From Hofstenia miamia (Eukaryota > Xenacoelomorpha > Acoela), in NCBI GenBank assembly GCA_004352715.1, contig SCFE01000111.1, positions 257,547 to 321,546 of the forward strand: a stretch of DNA of 64,000 nt, written 5' to 3'. Below the pieces are notes generated by a model. It was not told where the DNA came from. It did not search any database and worked only from the letters and a program-made list of their open reading frames with translations. Below, in pieces: positions 53,450 to 64,000 of this stretch (positions are counted from its first letter, which is position 1; every line of letters starts with the position of its first letter). The translations under genes and the position numbers were made by a program.

Positions 53450-55100
53450 GCCAGCCCATAAGTATAAAGGTGAATTCTCGGGCGCAATTCAATGTGTTAC
53501 CTATACAAACGCTAAGGGCACTTGAAAGACAAATTAATCAAAAATATAAAATATTATGGAGGCCAAAAAATGTCTACTATTAGTAAAATAAGGCTACCAG
53601 CCATGATTTGAAAAACACGAATGCAGACAAATGTGAAGTTTTTGGTTGTATCTACGGAAACAAAGCCCATTCTCGGTCTTGAAACATCACTCAAAACAGG
53701 AATTCTTAGTGTGGGATTTAAGAACTCCAAGGAACTAGAAATACACACATTAAGAAAGAGTCATTACCATTTTCGCAGAGGGCCCGGGAAGCTCCATTAA
53801 GACAACTCTTGGCTACCGGGCCTGATGATGATGATTATGTTAGAAAGCTTCTTTCAAAATACAATATTGACTTCACTTGATAAGGCTTTGTTGATCAGAT
53901 TTACGAAATATTTCATCAACCAAATGCAAAGTCTGTCATGCATCACGCGAAATGTTACCTGATAGCAATTATCGCAATGCTTAAAGAAAAGCTTTAAGAA
54001 CTGGAAGGATCTGGAATAATTTCTAAGGTAGATGAACCCACTAACTGGGTTGGAAGCATGGTGGTCGTACAAAAACCAATGGTGATTTAAGATTAACTTT
54101 TGATAATAAGACCCTAAATAAAGAAATTGTTAGAGAATATCACTATCCACCTTCAACCCCAAGGCTACGAGATTTTTTTAATGGAAAGCACTACTTCACA
54201 GTGGTAGACCTCTCCAAATGTTACTGGCACATATCGCTATCAAAATCTTCAGCAAGATTATGCATGTTTAATACATCATTCGGTAGGTACCACTAAAATA
54301 GATTACCCTTCAGATTAGCTTCCGCTGCAGATAAATCACAAACAATGATTGATCGAAATTTCTGAGATATATTAAATGTCAGGGCCAATCATGATGATAT
54401 CTGTATTGCTACATCTACGAAAGAAAAACACATGTCAACATTAAATGCTGTTCTGTTCCGTGCTAGATCTAGAAATATGAAGTTTAAGAAACGCAAACTT
54501 CAACTAATGGCAGATGAAATAAAATATATGGGATTCATTGTGAACAAAAATGGATTCCAACTAGATCCATAGGAAGTAGAAACCATCCGGAAGTTCTCAA
54601 AACCAACTGATAAAAGATCCTTGCAAAGAATACTTGGTATAAAAACTATTTATCGCAATTCATTACAAAATATTCCAGCATCACCGCTCCATTAAGAAAC
54701 TTGATAAAAAAGGATAGCCAATTCCAATGGAATGGACAACAACAGTTGGTGTTGGATCATGTTTTAAGAGCTTGCTTACTACAGAGTGGACAACCGGTAG
54801 CATATGTAGCAAGGTCTATGACAAACTGCGAAAAGAACTGCTCCCAAATAGAAAAGGAGTTATTGACTATATAATATGTGTGCACACACTTTCATCAGTA
54901 TGTGTATGGACGAGAAGTAAAAATGAGAACAGACCACAAGCCTTTAGAAAATTTGCAGCAACACCCTCTTACCAGTTGCCTGCCAATAATGCTGAAACTA
55001 TTGATAATTCTGCAAATGTATCCTGCTCTTAGACTAACATACAAACCAGGGCGTCAATTAAACTTAGCAGATACATTGTCAAGGTTTAACCTTCCTTCTG
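53450..55100 (+). pseudogene. Ty3/gypsy protease, reverse transcriptase and RNase H remnant
   Basis: The protease site at about 53470 reads VNSRAQFNVLP, where Asp-Ser/Thr-Gly is expected, so it is dead. KPILGLETSLKTGIL follows. RT begins with IISKVDEPTNWVGSMVVVQK near 54020, then LRLTFDN, HYFTVVDLSKCYWHI (motif A) near 54190, and the active-site box reads ANHDDICIA near 54390 instead of Y-x-DD. KYMGFIVNKNGF marks the thumb. The RNase H region has PVAYVARSMTNCEKNCSQIE, REVKMRTDHKPLE and PALRLTYKPGRQLNLADTLS up to 55090. At least six stops or frameshifts. Confidence 0.9.
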
Positions 55101-55259
55101 AAAGTTCAAGTAATATAGAGACGCAGTTGTCAGCTGCAGTTCACACAATAGAAATCCTGATAAAATTGGTAAGTCAAAACTTGGGGAAATTTATCAGAAC
55201 ATCATGTCTGCAAAGACAGTAATTAGAAGAGGTAGAATTAAAGAACATAGAAAAGATCA

Positions 55260-55900
55260 AACATGAAATGCATATTCATAATGATTTAACAATGCGTCAA
55301 AACCAATTGTATGTTCCCAAATCATGTACAAGACAGCTTCTCCATGAAATTCATGGATCACATTTGGGAATAAACAAAACTAAAACATATGCACAACAGT
55401 TTTTCTTTTGGCCAAAAATGTCAGAAGACATTGAAAATCATATAACAAAATGCACAGATTGCAAAATGCACCAAGCAGCAAAAAAAAGAAGCCTGTCATA
55501 TATCATGAACATCCAAGAGTGCCATTTTGTAAAATGGCCGTAGATATTGCACAACCTGAATCAAAGACCATCCTGATTTGCATAGACTTCTACTAATGAT
55601 TTTTACAATATTACAGACTTGCATCCAAAGCAGCATTAGCAGTTACTGAGAAGATCAAAGTGATGATGCCACAACATGGGATACCTATGAGATCATTGCA
55701 GATAACAATCCATTTGGTTCTGAGGAGTTTAGACAATTTACAAGGAAATACAGAGTTAAGCTGACTCTAAGTAGTCCCTGCTTCCCACAGTCTAATGAAA
55801 TGGCAGTGGAAAACACCCTGCACCAAGATCTAATCTGATAAAAGTAGGATCAAAAGTTATAAGAAGAAACAGACGTCACCTCATACCATTAATGTAGAGT
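55260..55900 (+). pseudogene. Ty3/gypsy integrase remnant
   Basis: The HHCC zinc domain is visible in the open stretch 55268-55543: LLHEIHGSHLGINKTK (two His) and CTDCKMHQ (two Cys). The core is frameshifted: DIAQPESKTILICIDFY (first Asp region) near 55.55 kb, DNNPFGSEEFRQFTRKY (second Asp) near 55.7 kb, FPQSNEMAVEN (Glu region) near 55.79 kb. VIRRNRRHL near 55.86 kb is the usual end motif. Integrase joins element cDNA to host DNA; this copy cannot. Confidence 0.88.
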
Positions 55901-55929
55901 CACTCAGGGACACCCCCAGGCGTAAATCT

Positions 55930-56700
55930 ATTTTATTTTATTAATTACATTCAATTTCTACATTAATTTTCATTACATTATTATCTGATGAAGTAACTTT
56001 ATCATTGACGTCTATTTTAAGTGCATTATTGTGCTATTAATTGTTGTCCTCTCATTGTAATGCACATGTTATTATTACTCAATTAATTTGCAAGGGAACT
56101 TGGATTTTGAAAGTGTAAACAAAGTGCAGGTAATTATTGCTTAGTGTATAAATATGATCAAACCTGTGCATTAAGCTAATAGATGTTGTTTCACTCAAAA
56201 CTTGTTATTTTCTCTGATCTTTATTACTTAAGTATTTCTTGCGATGATAATAAGCTAAGTTATTGGAAACAATTTGGGAACACCTACTCAGAATTCTAAT
56301 GCTTACAAATAGCTGTTATGATTGTCCCCAAAATTGTGGATCAGATTTAGGTTACAAGTACAGTTACATATAGGCTTTAAAACTTTGGCTTTTGATTTCA
56401 ACAAATACATGCACCCACTGTGGTTAAATCATGCCTTTTGGCTAGCATGAATGCATGACAATTACATGCTATTAATATATTGGCTGAGCTCTAGGACAAC
56501 TACTGAGACATTTTATTTGGCTAGATAATAAATTGTGAGACATAGGAAAGCACTGCACAAGTAAGTTTCCAAACCTTTAGCTCTGGATATTGCCTTGGAG
56601 TGATGCCATGGAATTGGTTATCTTGGATGTTTGTTTCTTTCTTTTGCAGATCTAAATAGTTTGTAGTTATAAAGATAAACTACCAATGTTTTTGCTTACC
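55930..56700. other. No supported gene
   Basis: Sequence after the gypsy copy. It may hold its 3' LTR and the 5' LTR of the next element, but neither can be paired. Confidence 0.35.
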
Positions 56701-57440
56701 TGTTAGTTCTGTTAGAATCACTGTTACTCTAGTATATGTTCACCTCAGTGACCTTCTGCATTGACATTAAGTCTACTGGTATAGTTCTCTCTAGTTTTAA
56801 CCTAGTGGTTCTACATGGTGACCCTGACGTGATCATGAATGGGTGTTGAGTTAGCATGGACTTCTTCATGATCTGTTGTCTCACTTGGAAGGAATGCCGC
56901 AATGGTAGTTGGTTTTTTAACATGTTTGTTTTGGTGTTACTGTCTTGTTTTTATCTTCTATTTGTTGGAATTAGTTATTAGTTGCATGTTGGATTTGTAC
57001 CAAGCACCAATGAGGTTGCTTACCATTATCATTGTTATCATTAATATTTACTGCTGTTTGTTGTTCTTAAATTCTTGGGAAGTTGTTTTCAAATTGTTCT
57101 GGAATTATTATTGTTCTAATTGGTAACTTTTCTAACTCTAGTTCTAGTGTTTATTCTGTTATTGACTCCCCTGCAGGGAACCTCTGCATTCAAGTGCTGG
57201 TAGCCCAGATGTTACTACTTGCACTCCTCTTAATTTATCATAACTGCTAGTTTCTTGTTCTCCTTCTCTTGTTACCCAAAGAATATTGTGAGTGAATCAC
57301 ACCCACATCATGTCAACAATTGGAATTGGAATTTGTCAGTACCAACTTCCCCTAGTCCTTTTTCTCTTTTAAACCTCAGACAAATCTTAAATATGTTAAT
57401 GCTCCACTGCTGCTTCCTGCTCTGCCCAGTACCAGTGTAG
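56700..57440 (+). mobile_element. Retroelement leader with primer-binding-like site
   Basis: TTCTACA followed by TGGTGACCCTGACGTGATC at about 56816 has the TGG-start, 18-nt form of an LTR-retrotransposon primer-binding site next to an LTR ending in CA. A leader follows to 57440; from 57198 it is duplicated at 60064. The coding part that should follow is missing in this copy. Confidence 0.45.
57198..57436 (+). repeat. Leader direct repeat, copy 1
   Basis: TGGTAGCCCAGATGTTAC to CCCAGTACCAGT, nearly identical to 60064-60305 apart from differences in the last 40 bp. Confidence 0.9.
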
Positions 57441-57469
57441 CATCATCCAGTAATAAAACAGAAATAAGC

Positions 57470-57720
57470 TGCAAAACGTCGCAGAAGAACTAAGATCGAA
57501 AAAGAAGTGATTAAAAATATTATGATTAAATCAAGTGTGATTATTTCAGTTTGATTTTGTATATTGCAACCAAGAAAATAGCATGTGTCGAAAAAGAGAT
57601 AATTGTATCTGTTGATAAAACGTTTTCAACAAATTGTCGCTTACATTATGTTTAGCCGCCATCTTGGCAGACGTTTAAATTTAAATCGACAGGTACTTCT
57701 CTTCAAATTACTATAAATAC
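57470..57720 (+). repeat. LTR-like sequence with TATA box, partial copy
   Basis: CATCTTGGCAGAC, GACAGGTACTT and TTACTATAAATA correspond to CATTTTGGCAGAC, GCAGGTACTT and TAACTATAAATA at 63455-63517. Related to the LTR-like family (copy A begins with CAGGTACTT at 402). Cut by the gap at 57721. Confidence 0.55.
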
Positions 57721-58365
57721 NNNNNNNNNNNNNNNNNNNNNNNNNNNNNNNNNNNNNNNNNNNNNNNNNNNNNNNNNNNNNNNNNNNNNNNNNNNNNNNN
57801 NNNNNNNNNNNNNNNNNNNNNNNNNNNNNNNNNNNNNNNNNNNNNNNNNNNNNNNNNNNNNNNNNNNNNNNNNNNNNNNNNNNNNNNNNNNNNNNNNNNN
57901 NNNNNNNNNNNNNNNNNNNNNNNNNNNNNNNNNNNNNNNNNNNNNNNNNNNNNNNNNNNNNNNNNNNNNNNNNNNNNNNNNNNNNNNNNNNNNNNNNNNN
58001 NNNNNNNNNNNNNNNNNNNNNNNNNNNNNNNNNNNNNNNNNNNNNNNNNNNNNNNNNNNNNNNNNNNNNNNNNNNNNNNNNNNNNNNNNNNNNNNNNNNN
58101 NNNNNNNNNNNNNNNNNNNNNNNNNNNNNNNNNNNNNNNNNNNNNNNNNNNNNNNNNNNNNNNNNNNNNNNNNNNNNNNNNNNNNNNNNNNNNNNNNNNN
58201 NNNNNNNNNNNNNNNNNNNNNNNNNNNNNNNNNNNNNNNNNNNNNNNNNNNNNNNNNNNNNNNNNNNNNNNNNNNNNNNNNNNNNNNNNNNNNNNNNNNN
58301 NNNNNNNNNNNNNNNNNNNNNNNNNNNNNNNNNNNNNNNNNNNNNNNNNNNNNNNNNNNNNNNNN
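57721..58365. other. Assembly gap (645 N)
   Basis: Estimated-size N run between LTR-like sequence and a LINE endonuclease end. Confidence 1.
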
Positions 58366-59063
58366 GATGTATCCAGTGGCCTCTCTGATCATTTCCCTAT
58401 TCTGTTTTCCATCAGAGTTTTGCTTGAACATTTTACGACAGCGCCCACGTTTTCTCGCAGCAGTTTTAATGAACCAAAGTTTTTACTTGCTCTCAACTTG
58501 CTCTACGAATTTGTCCTTGCTCCCACTACTGTACCAGATGGCAACTTCATGGCTATGTGGTATGATAAACTGCATGTAGCAGTGGAATTGTCACTTGCAA
58601 AGAAAAGGAGAAAATGACTCCAGTACCCAAGCTTCTACTCGTCACATAATATCCACATGATAAACTGCAAAAACAACTGTGAAAGGTGTCTTGTTAAGAG
58701 TTGGAATATCCATGATGCGATGCAGTTGCGTCATCTTTCCCAAGAGTTGTGTTGCTCCATTGATGCTGACAAAGCTTGCCTGCTGTCTTTGGTTTCTACT
58801 GGAGACACAAAAAGCTGCTTTAAGTTTCTTTGTTGTCTTTCCCACACTTAATCATTTCCCTCTACAATGACGTGGAACTCTCTCAAGGCTGAGTCTGAAG
58901 CTGCTTGTTCTCAACTTTTCAACGACTATTTTTGCTCTGTGTACAAGCAAGATATTGCCACTCTCGACTGTACTGCATCTGAAACTTTGGATATTTTGTT
59001 GGCCAACGTCCCTATCACGTTTGATTCTGTTACTCAATTACTATTTCTCTGTAATGACAATTC
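58366..59063 (+). pseudogene. LINE ORF2: end of endonuclease and linker
   Basis: DVSSGLSDHFPILFSI is the SDH motif at the end of an APE-type LINE endonuclease. A linker follows, read in several frames, with AESEAACSQLFNDYFCSVY near 58.9 kb, the conserved block before the LINE RT, and LDILLANVPITFDSVTQLLF. Stops occur near 58616 and 58850. The RT is lost in the next gap. Confidence 0.75.
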
Positions 59064-60063
59064 NNNNNNNNNNNNNNNNNNNNNNNNNNNNNNNNNNNNN
59101 NNNNNNNNNNNNNNNNNNNNNNNNNNNNNNNNNNNNNNNNNNNNNNNNNNNNNNNNNNNNNNNNNNNNNNNNNNNNNNNNNNNNNNNNNNNNNNNNNNNN
59201 NNNNNNNNNNNNNNNNNNNNNNNNNNNNNNNNNNNNNNNNNNNNNNNNNNNNNNNNNNNNNNNNNNNNNNNNNNNNNNNNNNNNNNNNNNNNNNNNNNNN
59301 NNNNNNNNNNNNNNNNNNNNNNNNNNNNNNNNNNNNNNNNNNNNNNNNNNNNNNNNNNNNNNNNNNNNNNNNNNNNNNNNNNNNNNNNNNNNNNNNNNNN
59401 NNNNNNNNNNNNNNNNNNNNNNNNNNNNNNNNNNNNNNNNNNNNNNNNNNNNNNNNNNNNNNNNNNNNNNNNNNNNNNNNNNNNNNNNNNNNNNNNNNNN
59501 NNNNNNNNNNNNNNNNNNNNNNNNNNNNNNNNNNNNNNNNNNNNNNNNNNNNNNNNNNNNNNNNNNNNNNNNNNNNNNNNNNNNNNNNNNNNNNNNNNNN
59601 NNNNNNNNNNNNNNNNNNNNNNNNNNNNNNNNNNNNNNNNNNNNNNNNNNNNNNNNNNNNNNNNNNNNNNNNNNNNNNNNNNNNNNNNNNNNNNNNNNNN
59701 NNNNNNNNNNNNNNNNNNNNNNNNNNNNNNNNNNNNNNNNNNNNNNNNNNNNNNNNNNNNNNNNNNNNNNNNNNNNNNNNNNNNNNNNNNNNNNNNNNNN
59801 NNNNNNNNNNNNNNNNNNNNNNNNNNNNNNNNNNNNNNNNNNNNNNNNNNNNNNNNNNNNNNNNNNNNNNNNNNNNNNNNNNNNNNNNNNNNNNNNNNNN
59901 NNNNNNNNNNNNNNNNNNNNNNNNNNNNNNNNNNNNNNNNNNNNNNNNNNNNNNNNNNNNNNNNNNNNNNNNNNNNNNNNNNNNNNNNNNNNNNNNNNNN
60001 NNNNNNNNNNNNNNNNNNNNNNNNNNNNNNNNNNNNNNNNNNNNNNNNNNNNNNNNNNNNNNN
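59064..60063. other. Assembly gap (1000 N)
   Basis: Placeholder-length N run; presumed to hold the LINE RT and the start of a second retroelement leader. Confidence 1.
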
Positions 60064-60305
60064 TGGTAGCCCAGATGTTACTACTTGCACTCCTCTTAAT
60101 TTATCATAACTGCTTGTTTCTTGTTCTCCTTCTCTTGTTACCCAAAGAATATTGTGAGTGAATCACACCCACATCATGTCAACAATTGGAATTGGAATTT
60201 GTCAGTACCAACTTCCCCTAGTCCTTTTTCTCTTTTAAACCTCAGACAAATCTTAAATATAATAATGACTCCACGGTGCTGCTGCCTGCTACAGCCCAGT
60301 ACACC
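60064..60305 (+). repeat. Leader direct repeat, copy 2
   Basis: Near-identical to 57198-57436. Here the sequence runs on into a gag-like region. Confidence 0.9.
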
Positions 60306-60329
60306 AGTACATCTAATCAGACAATCATC

Positions 60330-61500
60330 CCTGTTCTTGACAATCAACAATTCAAATTGGAGAAACTGAGAAGTTCTCTGTTGCAGCAGATCTGCCTCTG
60401 AGATTAGGATCAAGCTCATTTTGATTCTCTATGCAATGAGAGGATGCAATTGGAATCTCAATACCAAATTGCTGAGCAACAGTTTCAAGAGGCAATAACC
60501 ACATTGCAAATGCAAATCAAAGACTTAACAAAACAGCTGCAGTCACTGCACCACCAGTGCCACCCATGCCTACCCAGCTGCCTTCATCTGCTCCTAGCCT
60601 CAGTGATATAAATGATTACATTACATGAACAATGCTTAACAAGGTGTTGTCTAATTTTGGTGATAAATTGATTGCTAAGGTGATGCAGATAATGTCTGAG
60701 CAGCAACCCTGTTTTTCTCCAGTTTCTAGAAGTTGTTTGCCAATGTGTTCTAAATTTACTCTTATTACTCATACTTCTACCTTTTCTCAGTCAGTGTTAA
60801 CACCTGTGTTGATTCTAGTTACAGTTGCTGCTACTCCCATGAGCAGGAAGGAAGGAGTGTCAAATTCTCATCCTTCAACAACAACCCCTGGACAGATGCT
60901 GCTGCCTATTGGCACTGTGTCTTCACCCACTATTACCAAGCATTCTACTCATTTGACTCCTATCTCTCATGCTCATAGTAAGTCTGTATGTGACAGTGGA
61001 CTGTGCTTAAATCTATTCTCTCACCTGGATTGAGTGATAACAACCATTTTTATAAGCAATCAGTTTTGCCCAAATTTACTGGAAGAATTGATGAGGTAGC
61101 CCAATAATTTGATTACCATGAAACAGCACTGAATCAGCCAGGAGAGCACTGTTGTCTACTTTCCTCTTTATCAAGAAGGTATTGCTTATAATCAGTATAT
61201 GATGCTTGATAAAGAGACAAAAACTGATTATCAATTACTCACTGAATATTTTGACACTCATTACCATGTTCCATACATTAAACACCAATATAAGATGCTC
61301 TTATGTGAAATGCAATTTAAGATAAGTGATGATGTGTGCAACTACATTACTCAAATTAAACTACTCTTTCAATTAAATAAGCTGTCCCACAAATATTAAC
61401 AGCACTACCTTTTTGCCTACATCTGTAGTGGATTCCCTCCTAGTCTCAGGAATTGACTAGATGATTTGGAAGACAATTTACACCCATTAATCTGAAAAGC
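60330..61500 (+). pseudogene. Retrotransposon gag-like region
   Basis: The N-terminal part is coiled coil in broken frames (FKLEKLRSSLLQQ; MQLESQYQIAEQQFQEAITT), followed by a Ser/Thr/Pro-rich stretch (60632-61033). A capsid-like part follows: LPKFTGRIDE near 61.07 kb and MMLDKETKTDYQLLTEYF to QFKISDDVCNYITQIKLLF at 61199-61399, then GFPPSLRN. The order resembles LTR-retrotransposon Gag proteins. No zinc knuckle, protease or RT follows; a LINE endonuclease starts at about 61.64 kb instead. Stops at 61106, 61397 and elsewhere. Confidence 0.55.
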
Positions 61501-61639
61501 TATCAGTGTTGTATAGTGTTCATTATAAGTTTATACATGAAGAGAAGAGAGATAAGACAAAGCTTCAGATATGGAATTTGAAGTTATATTACGAGGGTGA
61601 CGTTGTCGATGTGACTAAGTATTGACTATCTAGCCTGAT

Positions 61640-61861
61640 TCCCTGCATGTTACTCAATATTCAATCTCTCACCACACTGGCAAAGCGACTTGAATTGCTG
61701 AAATACCTTACTATCAACAATATTGGGCTTGTGTTTATCATGGAAACGTGGCTGAATGACTCTTTTCTTTTGTCTGAACTCTTCCCCTGTTCTTCTTTCT
61801 CTGTTGTGTCTTGTGTTGATAGACCTGTTGGCAAGCATGGCGGGCTTCTCATTGCTGTGAA
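61640..61861 (+). pseudogene. LINE APE-type endonuclease, N-terminal part
   Basis: LLNIQSLTTLAKRLELLKYL, then IGLVFIMETWLNDSF, which is the catalytic Glu motif (ETWL) of APE-type LINE endonucleases, then VGKHGGLLIAV. The frame is open into the gap at 61862. It and the 58.4-kb fragment cover different halves of the same kind of protein and may be two copies of one family. Confidence 0.75.
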
Positions 61862-62861
61862 NNNNNNNNNNNNNNNNNNNNNNNNNNNNNNNNNNNNNNN
61901 NNNNNNNNNNNNNNNNNNNNNNNNNNNNNNNNNNNNNNNNNNNNNNNNNNNNNNNNNNNNNNNNNNNNNNNNNNNNNNNNNNNNNNNNNNNNNNNNNNNN
62001 NNNNNNNNNNNNNNNNNNNNNNNNNNNNNNNNNNNNNNNNNNNNNNNNNNNNNNNNNNNNNNNNNNNNNNNNNNNNNNNNNNNNNNNNNNNNNNNNNNNN
62101 NNNNNNNNNNNNNNNNNNNNNNNNNNNNNNNNNNNNNNNNNNNNNNNNNNNNNNNNNNNNNNNNNNNNNNNNNNNNNNNNNNNNNNNNNNNNNNNNNNNN
62201 NNNNNNNNNNNNNNNNNNNNNNNNNNNNNNNNNNNNNNNNNNNNNNNNNNNNNNNNNNNNNNNNNNNNNNNNNNNNNNNNNNNNNNNNNNNNNNNNNNNN
62301 NNNNNNNNNNNNNNNNNNNNNNNNNNNNNNNNNNNNNNNNNNNNNNNNNNNNNNNNNNNNNNNNNNNNNNNNNNNNNNNNNNNNNNNNNNNNNNNNNNNN
62401 NNNNNNNNNNNNNNNNNNNNNNNNNNNNNNNNNNNNNNNNNNNNNNNNNNNNNNNNNNNNNNNNNNNNNNNNNNNNNNNNNNNNNNNNNNNNNNNNNNNN
62501 NNNNNNNNNNNNNNNNNNNNNNNNNNNNNNNNNNNNNNNNNNNNNNNNNNNNNNNNNNNNNNNNNNNNNNNNNNNNNNNNNNNNNNNNNNNNNNNNNNNN
62601 NNNNNNNNNNNNNNNNNNNNNNNNNNNNNNNNNNNNNNNNNNNNNNNNNNNNNNNNNNNNNNNNNNNNNNNNNNNNNNNNNNNNNNNNNNNNNNNNNNNN
62701 NNNNNNNNNNNNNNNNNNNNNNNNNNNNNNNNNNNNNNNNNNNNNNNNNNNNNNNNNNNNNNNNNNNNNNNNNNNNNNNNNNNNNNNNNNNNNNNNNNNN
62801 NNNNNNNNNNNNNNNNNNNNNNNNNNNNNNNNNNNNNNNNNNNNNNNNNNNNNNNNNNNNN
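61862..62861. other. Assembly gap (1000 N)
   Basis: Placeholder-length N run inside a LINE copy. Confidence 1.
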
Positions 62862-63239
62862 TGTCAATTTTTAACAAAAACCTGCAATGAAATGTACAAA
62901 AAACTAACAAATTATATGAGTACTTTAACATTCAAAAAGAATCTTAAGGGCATTTACTTTCATTTTCTCACCCCTGATTTTAAATATATTGTATAATTTA
63001 GAAGAAATAGTGCAAAGTTTTATTTGCTAATGTATTAAGATAGTGCAAATCTGGCATTTTTGTGTGCCATCTGTCAAGAAAATTATTTTTCAGCAAAACA
63101 AAATTTCATTGAATGGTATTTTATTGTTTATATAATTCAGGAGTTTCAAGCTAGAATATTTTTTTGAAGAAAATTTGAAGTTTCAGAATTGAATTTCTTC
63201 AGATTGTAATAATTCCAAGTTATTATATTTGTGTAGCAT
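62862..63239. other. No supported gene
   Basis: AT-rich sequence after the gap; a short open stretch to 62996 has no recognisable LINE motif. Confidence 0.4.
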
Positions 63240-64000
63240 AATCCAAAGCATAATGCTGCTAAGAAGAGAAGATTAGATGATTAGTCAGAATTAAGATTGA
63301 ATTATTATTCATTGATTAAAAACAATTTAAATTTATTTATCATCATTATGTTTGTCAGATGCAACTAAGAAATAATATAGCAAATTAGTACTTGTTGACA
63401 AATGATTTGACAAAACAAAAGGGGCAAAAACGCTTTCATTATTTTTAGCCATTTTGGCAGACAAACAAATTCAAATTTCAAACAGCAGGTACTTTTTGAA
63501 TTTAACTATAAATAGAGTGAGAATCAATTTGGAAACTGTTGAAGTCAATTCTTCAAAAATCTTATTTTTGATCTCATTCTGTTTGCTTATTTCTAAATCA
63601 TGTCAAGCTAAACAGTAGATGCAGGAGTAGTGGCTTGGAACACATTGAGAGTGATTCAAGGGTCCTTGATCCAAGCCATGAACCTTCATTTATGCTAGGG
63701 GTATGAATAGGAGTTTTTCTCTTTTTAGCTGACTATTGATTCATTCATTTGCATTTATTAAATAATTGATTTCAGAGATAATGCTAGTTAGCTTATCATA
63801 GGTTATATCTATATTACATTATCTTGACTAATTAGGTGACCTATAAATAGACTGATAAATAAACTGAGCATGTATTGTTATCTAAATGTAAGGAAGGAAG
63901 CTGCATGAAACTTTTAATTTATTTATCTGTATTAATTAAAGCCAATAGTTTTTGCTAATGGCTAAAGTAATATTTATTAAGCAGCTAGTGTCATTGTCAG
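63240..64000 (+). repeat. LTR-like dispersed repeat, copy C (to window edge)
   Basis: CATTTTGGCAGAC near 63455, GCAGGTACTT near 63486, TAACTATAAATAGAG near 63505, GTATGAATAGGAGTTTTT near 63700, TAGGTGACCTATAA near 63833, AGGAAGCTGC near 63893 and GCAGCTAGTGTCATTGTCA at the end match copies A and B in order. It is more diverged internally and may continue beyond the window. Confidence 0.5.

Overview
The window is AT-rich nuclear DNA from an animal, most likely an invertebrate; the species cannot be fixed from sequence. Reasons: split coding exons with GT..AG borders, AATAAA poly(A) signals, long (TA)n microsatellites, and a dense mixture of Penelope-like elements, LINEs, a Ty3/gypsy element, piggyBac, Tc1/mariner and hAT transposons with many small inverted-repeat derivatives. 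Seven runs of N interrupt the assembly: 26252-27251, 45343-46342, 47577-47724, 50917-51206, 57721-58365, 59064-60063 and 61862-62861. No rRNA, tRNA, CRISPR array or prokaryotic operon structure was found.

Layout. 1-4.7 kb: a Penelope fragment cut by the window edge, an LTR-like repeat, two out-of-order LINE fragments and a long inverted-repeat element. 5.6-8.8 kb: the best candidate for a spliced host gene, three minus-strand exons of an unrecognised coiled-coil protein, with a TTAA-flanked foldback element in an intron. 9.3-10.6 kb: a whole but dead Tc1 element. 11-14.4 kb: non-autonomous repeats. 14.4-17.1 kb: a decayed piggyBac split by a hAT element that has a perfect 8-bp target duplication. 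17.6-18.4 kb: a second Tc1-like transposase relic. 19.8-20.2 kb: a hAT miniature element. 21.8-24.0 kb: a recent 1.1-kb tandem duplication. 29.6-32.9 kb: three Penelope copies, two of them head to head. 33.0-34.5 kb: a Tc1-like relic with another element nested in it. 34.5-35.8 kb: loose candidate exons. 36.9-39.9 kb: Penelope, LTR-like and piggyBac remains.

41.6-43.3 kb holds the one clearly intact gene, an intronless arylacetamide-deacetylase/neutral-cholesterol-ester-hydrolase-like esterase on the minus strand, converging on a plus-strand terminal exon. 46.3-46.7 kb: a Penelope tail. 48.8-52 kb: a long inverted-repeat element carrying two hAT insertions. 52.5-55.9 kb: a decayed Ty3/gypsy gag-pol. 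56.7-64 kb: duplicated retroelement leaders, a gag-like region, LINE endonuclease pieces and LTR-like sequence, cut by four gaps.

The genes do not form a pathway. Most of the window is an archive of nested transposition, where insertion order can be read from target-site duplications. The most interesting recurring signal is a short stem-loop with a hammerhead-like core (CTGANGATG...CGAAAC) at the 3' ends of three separate Penelope copies. I found no convincing new multi-gene system.
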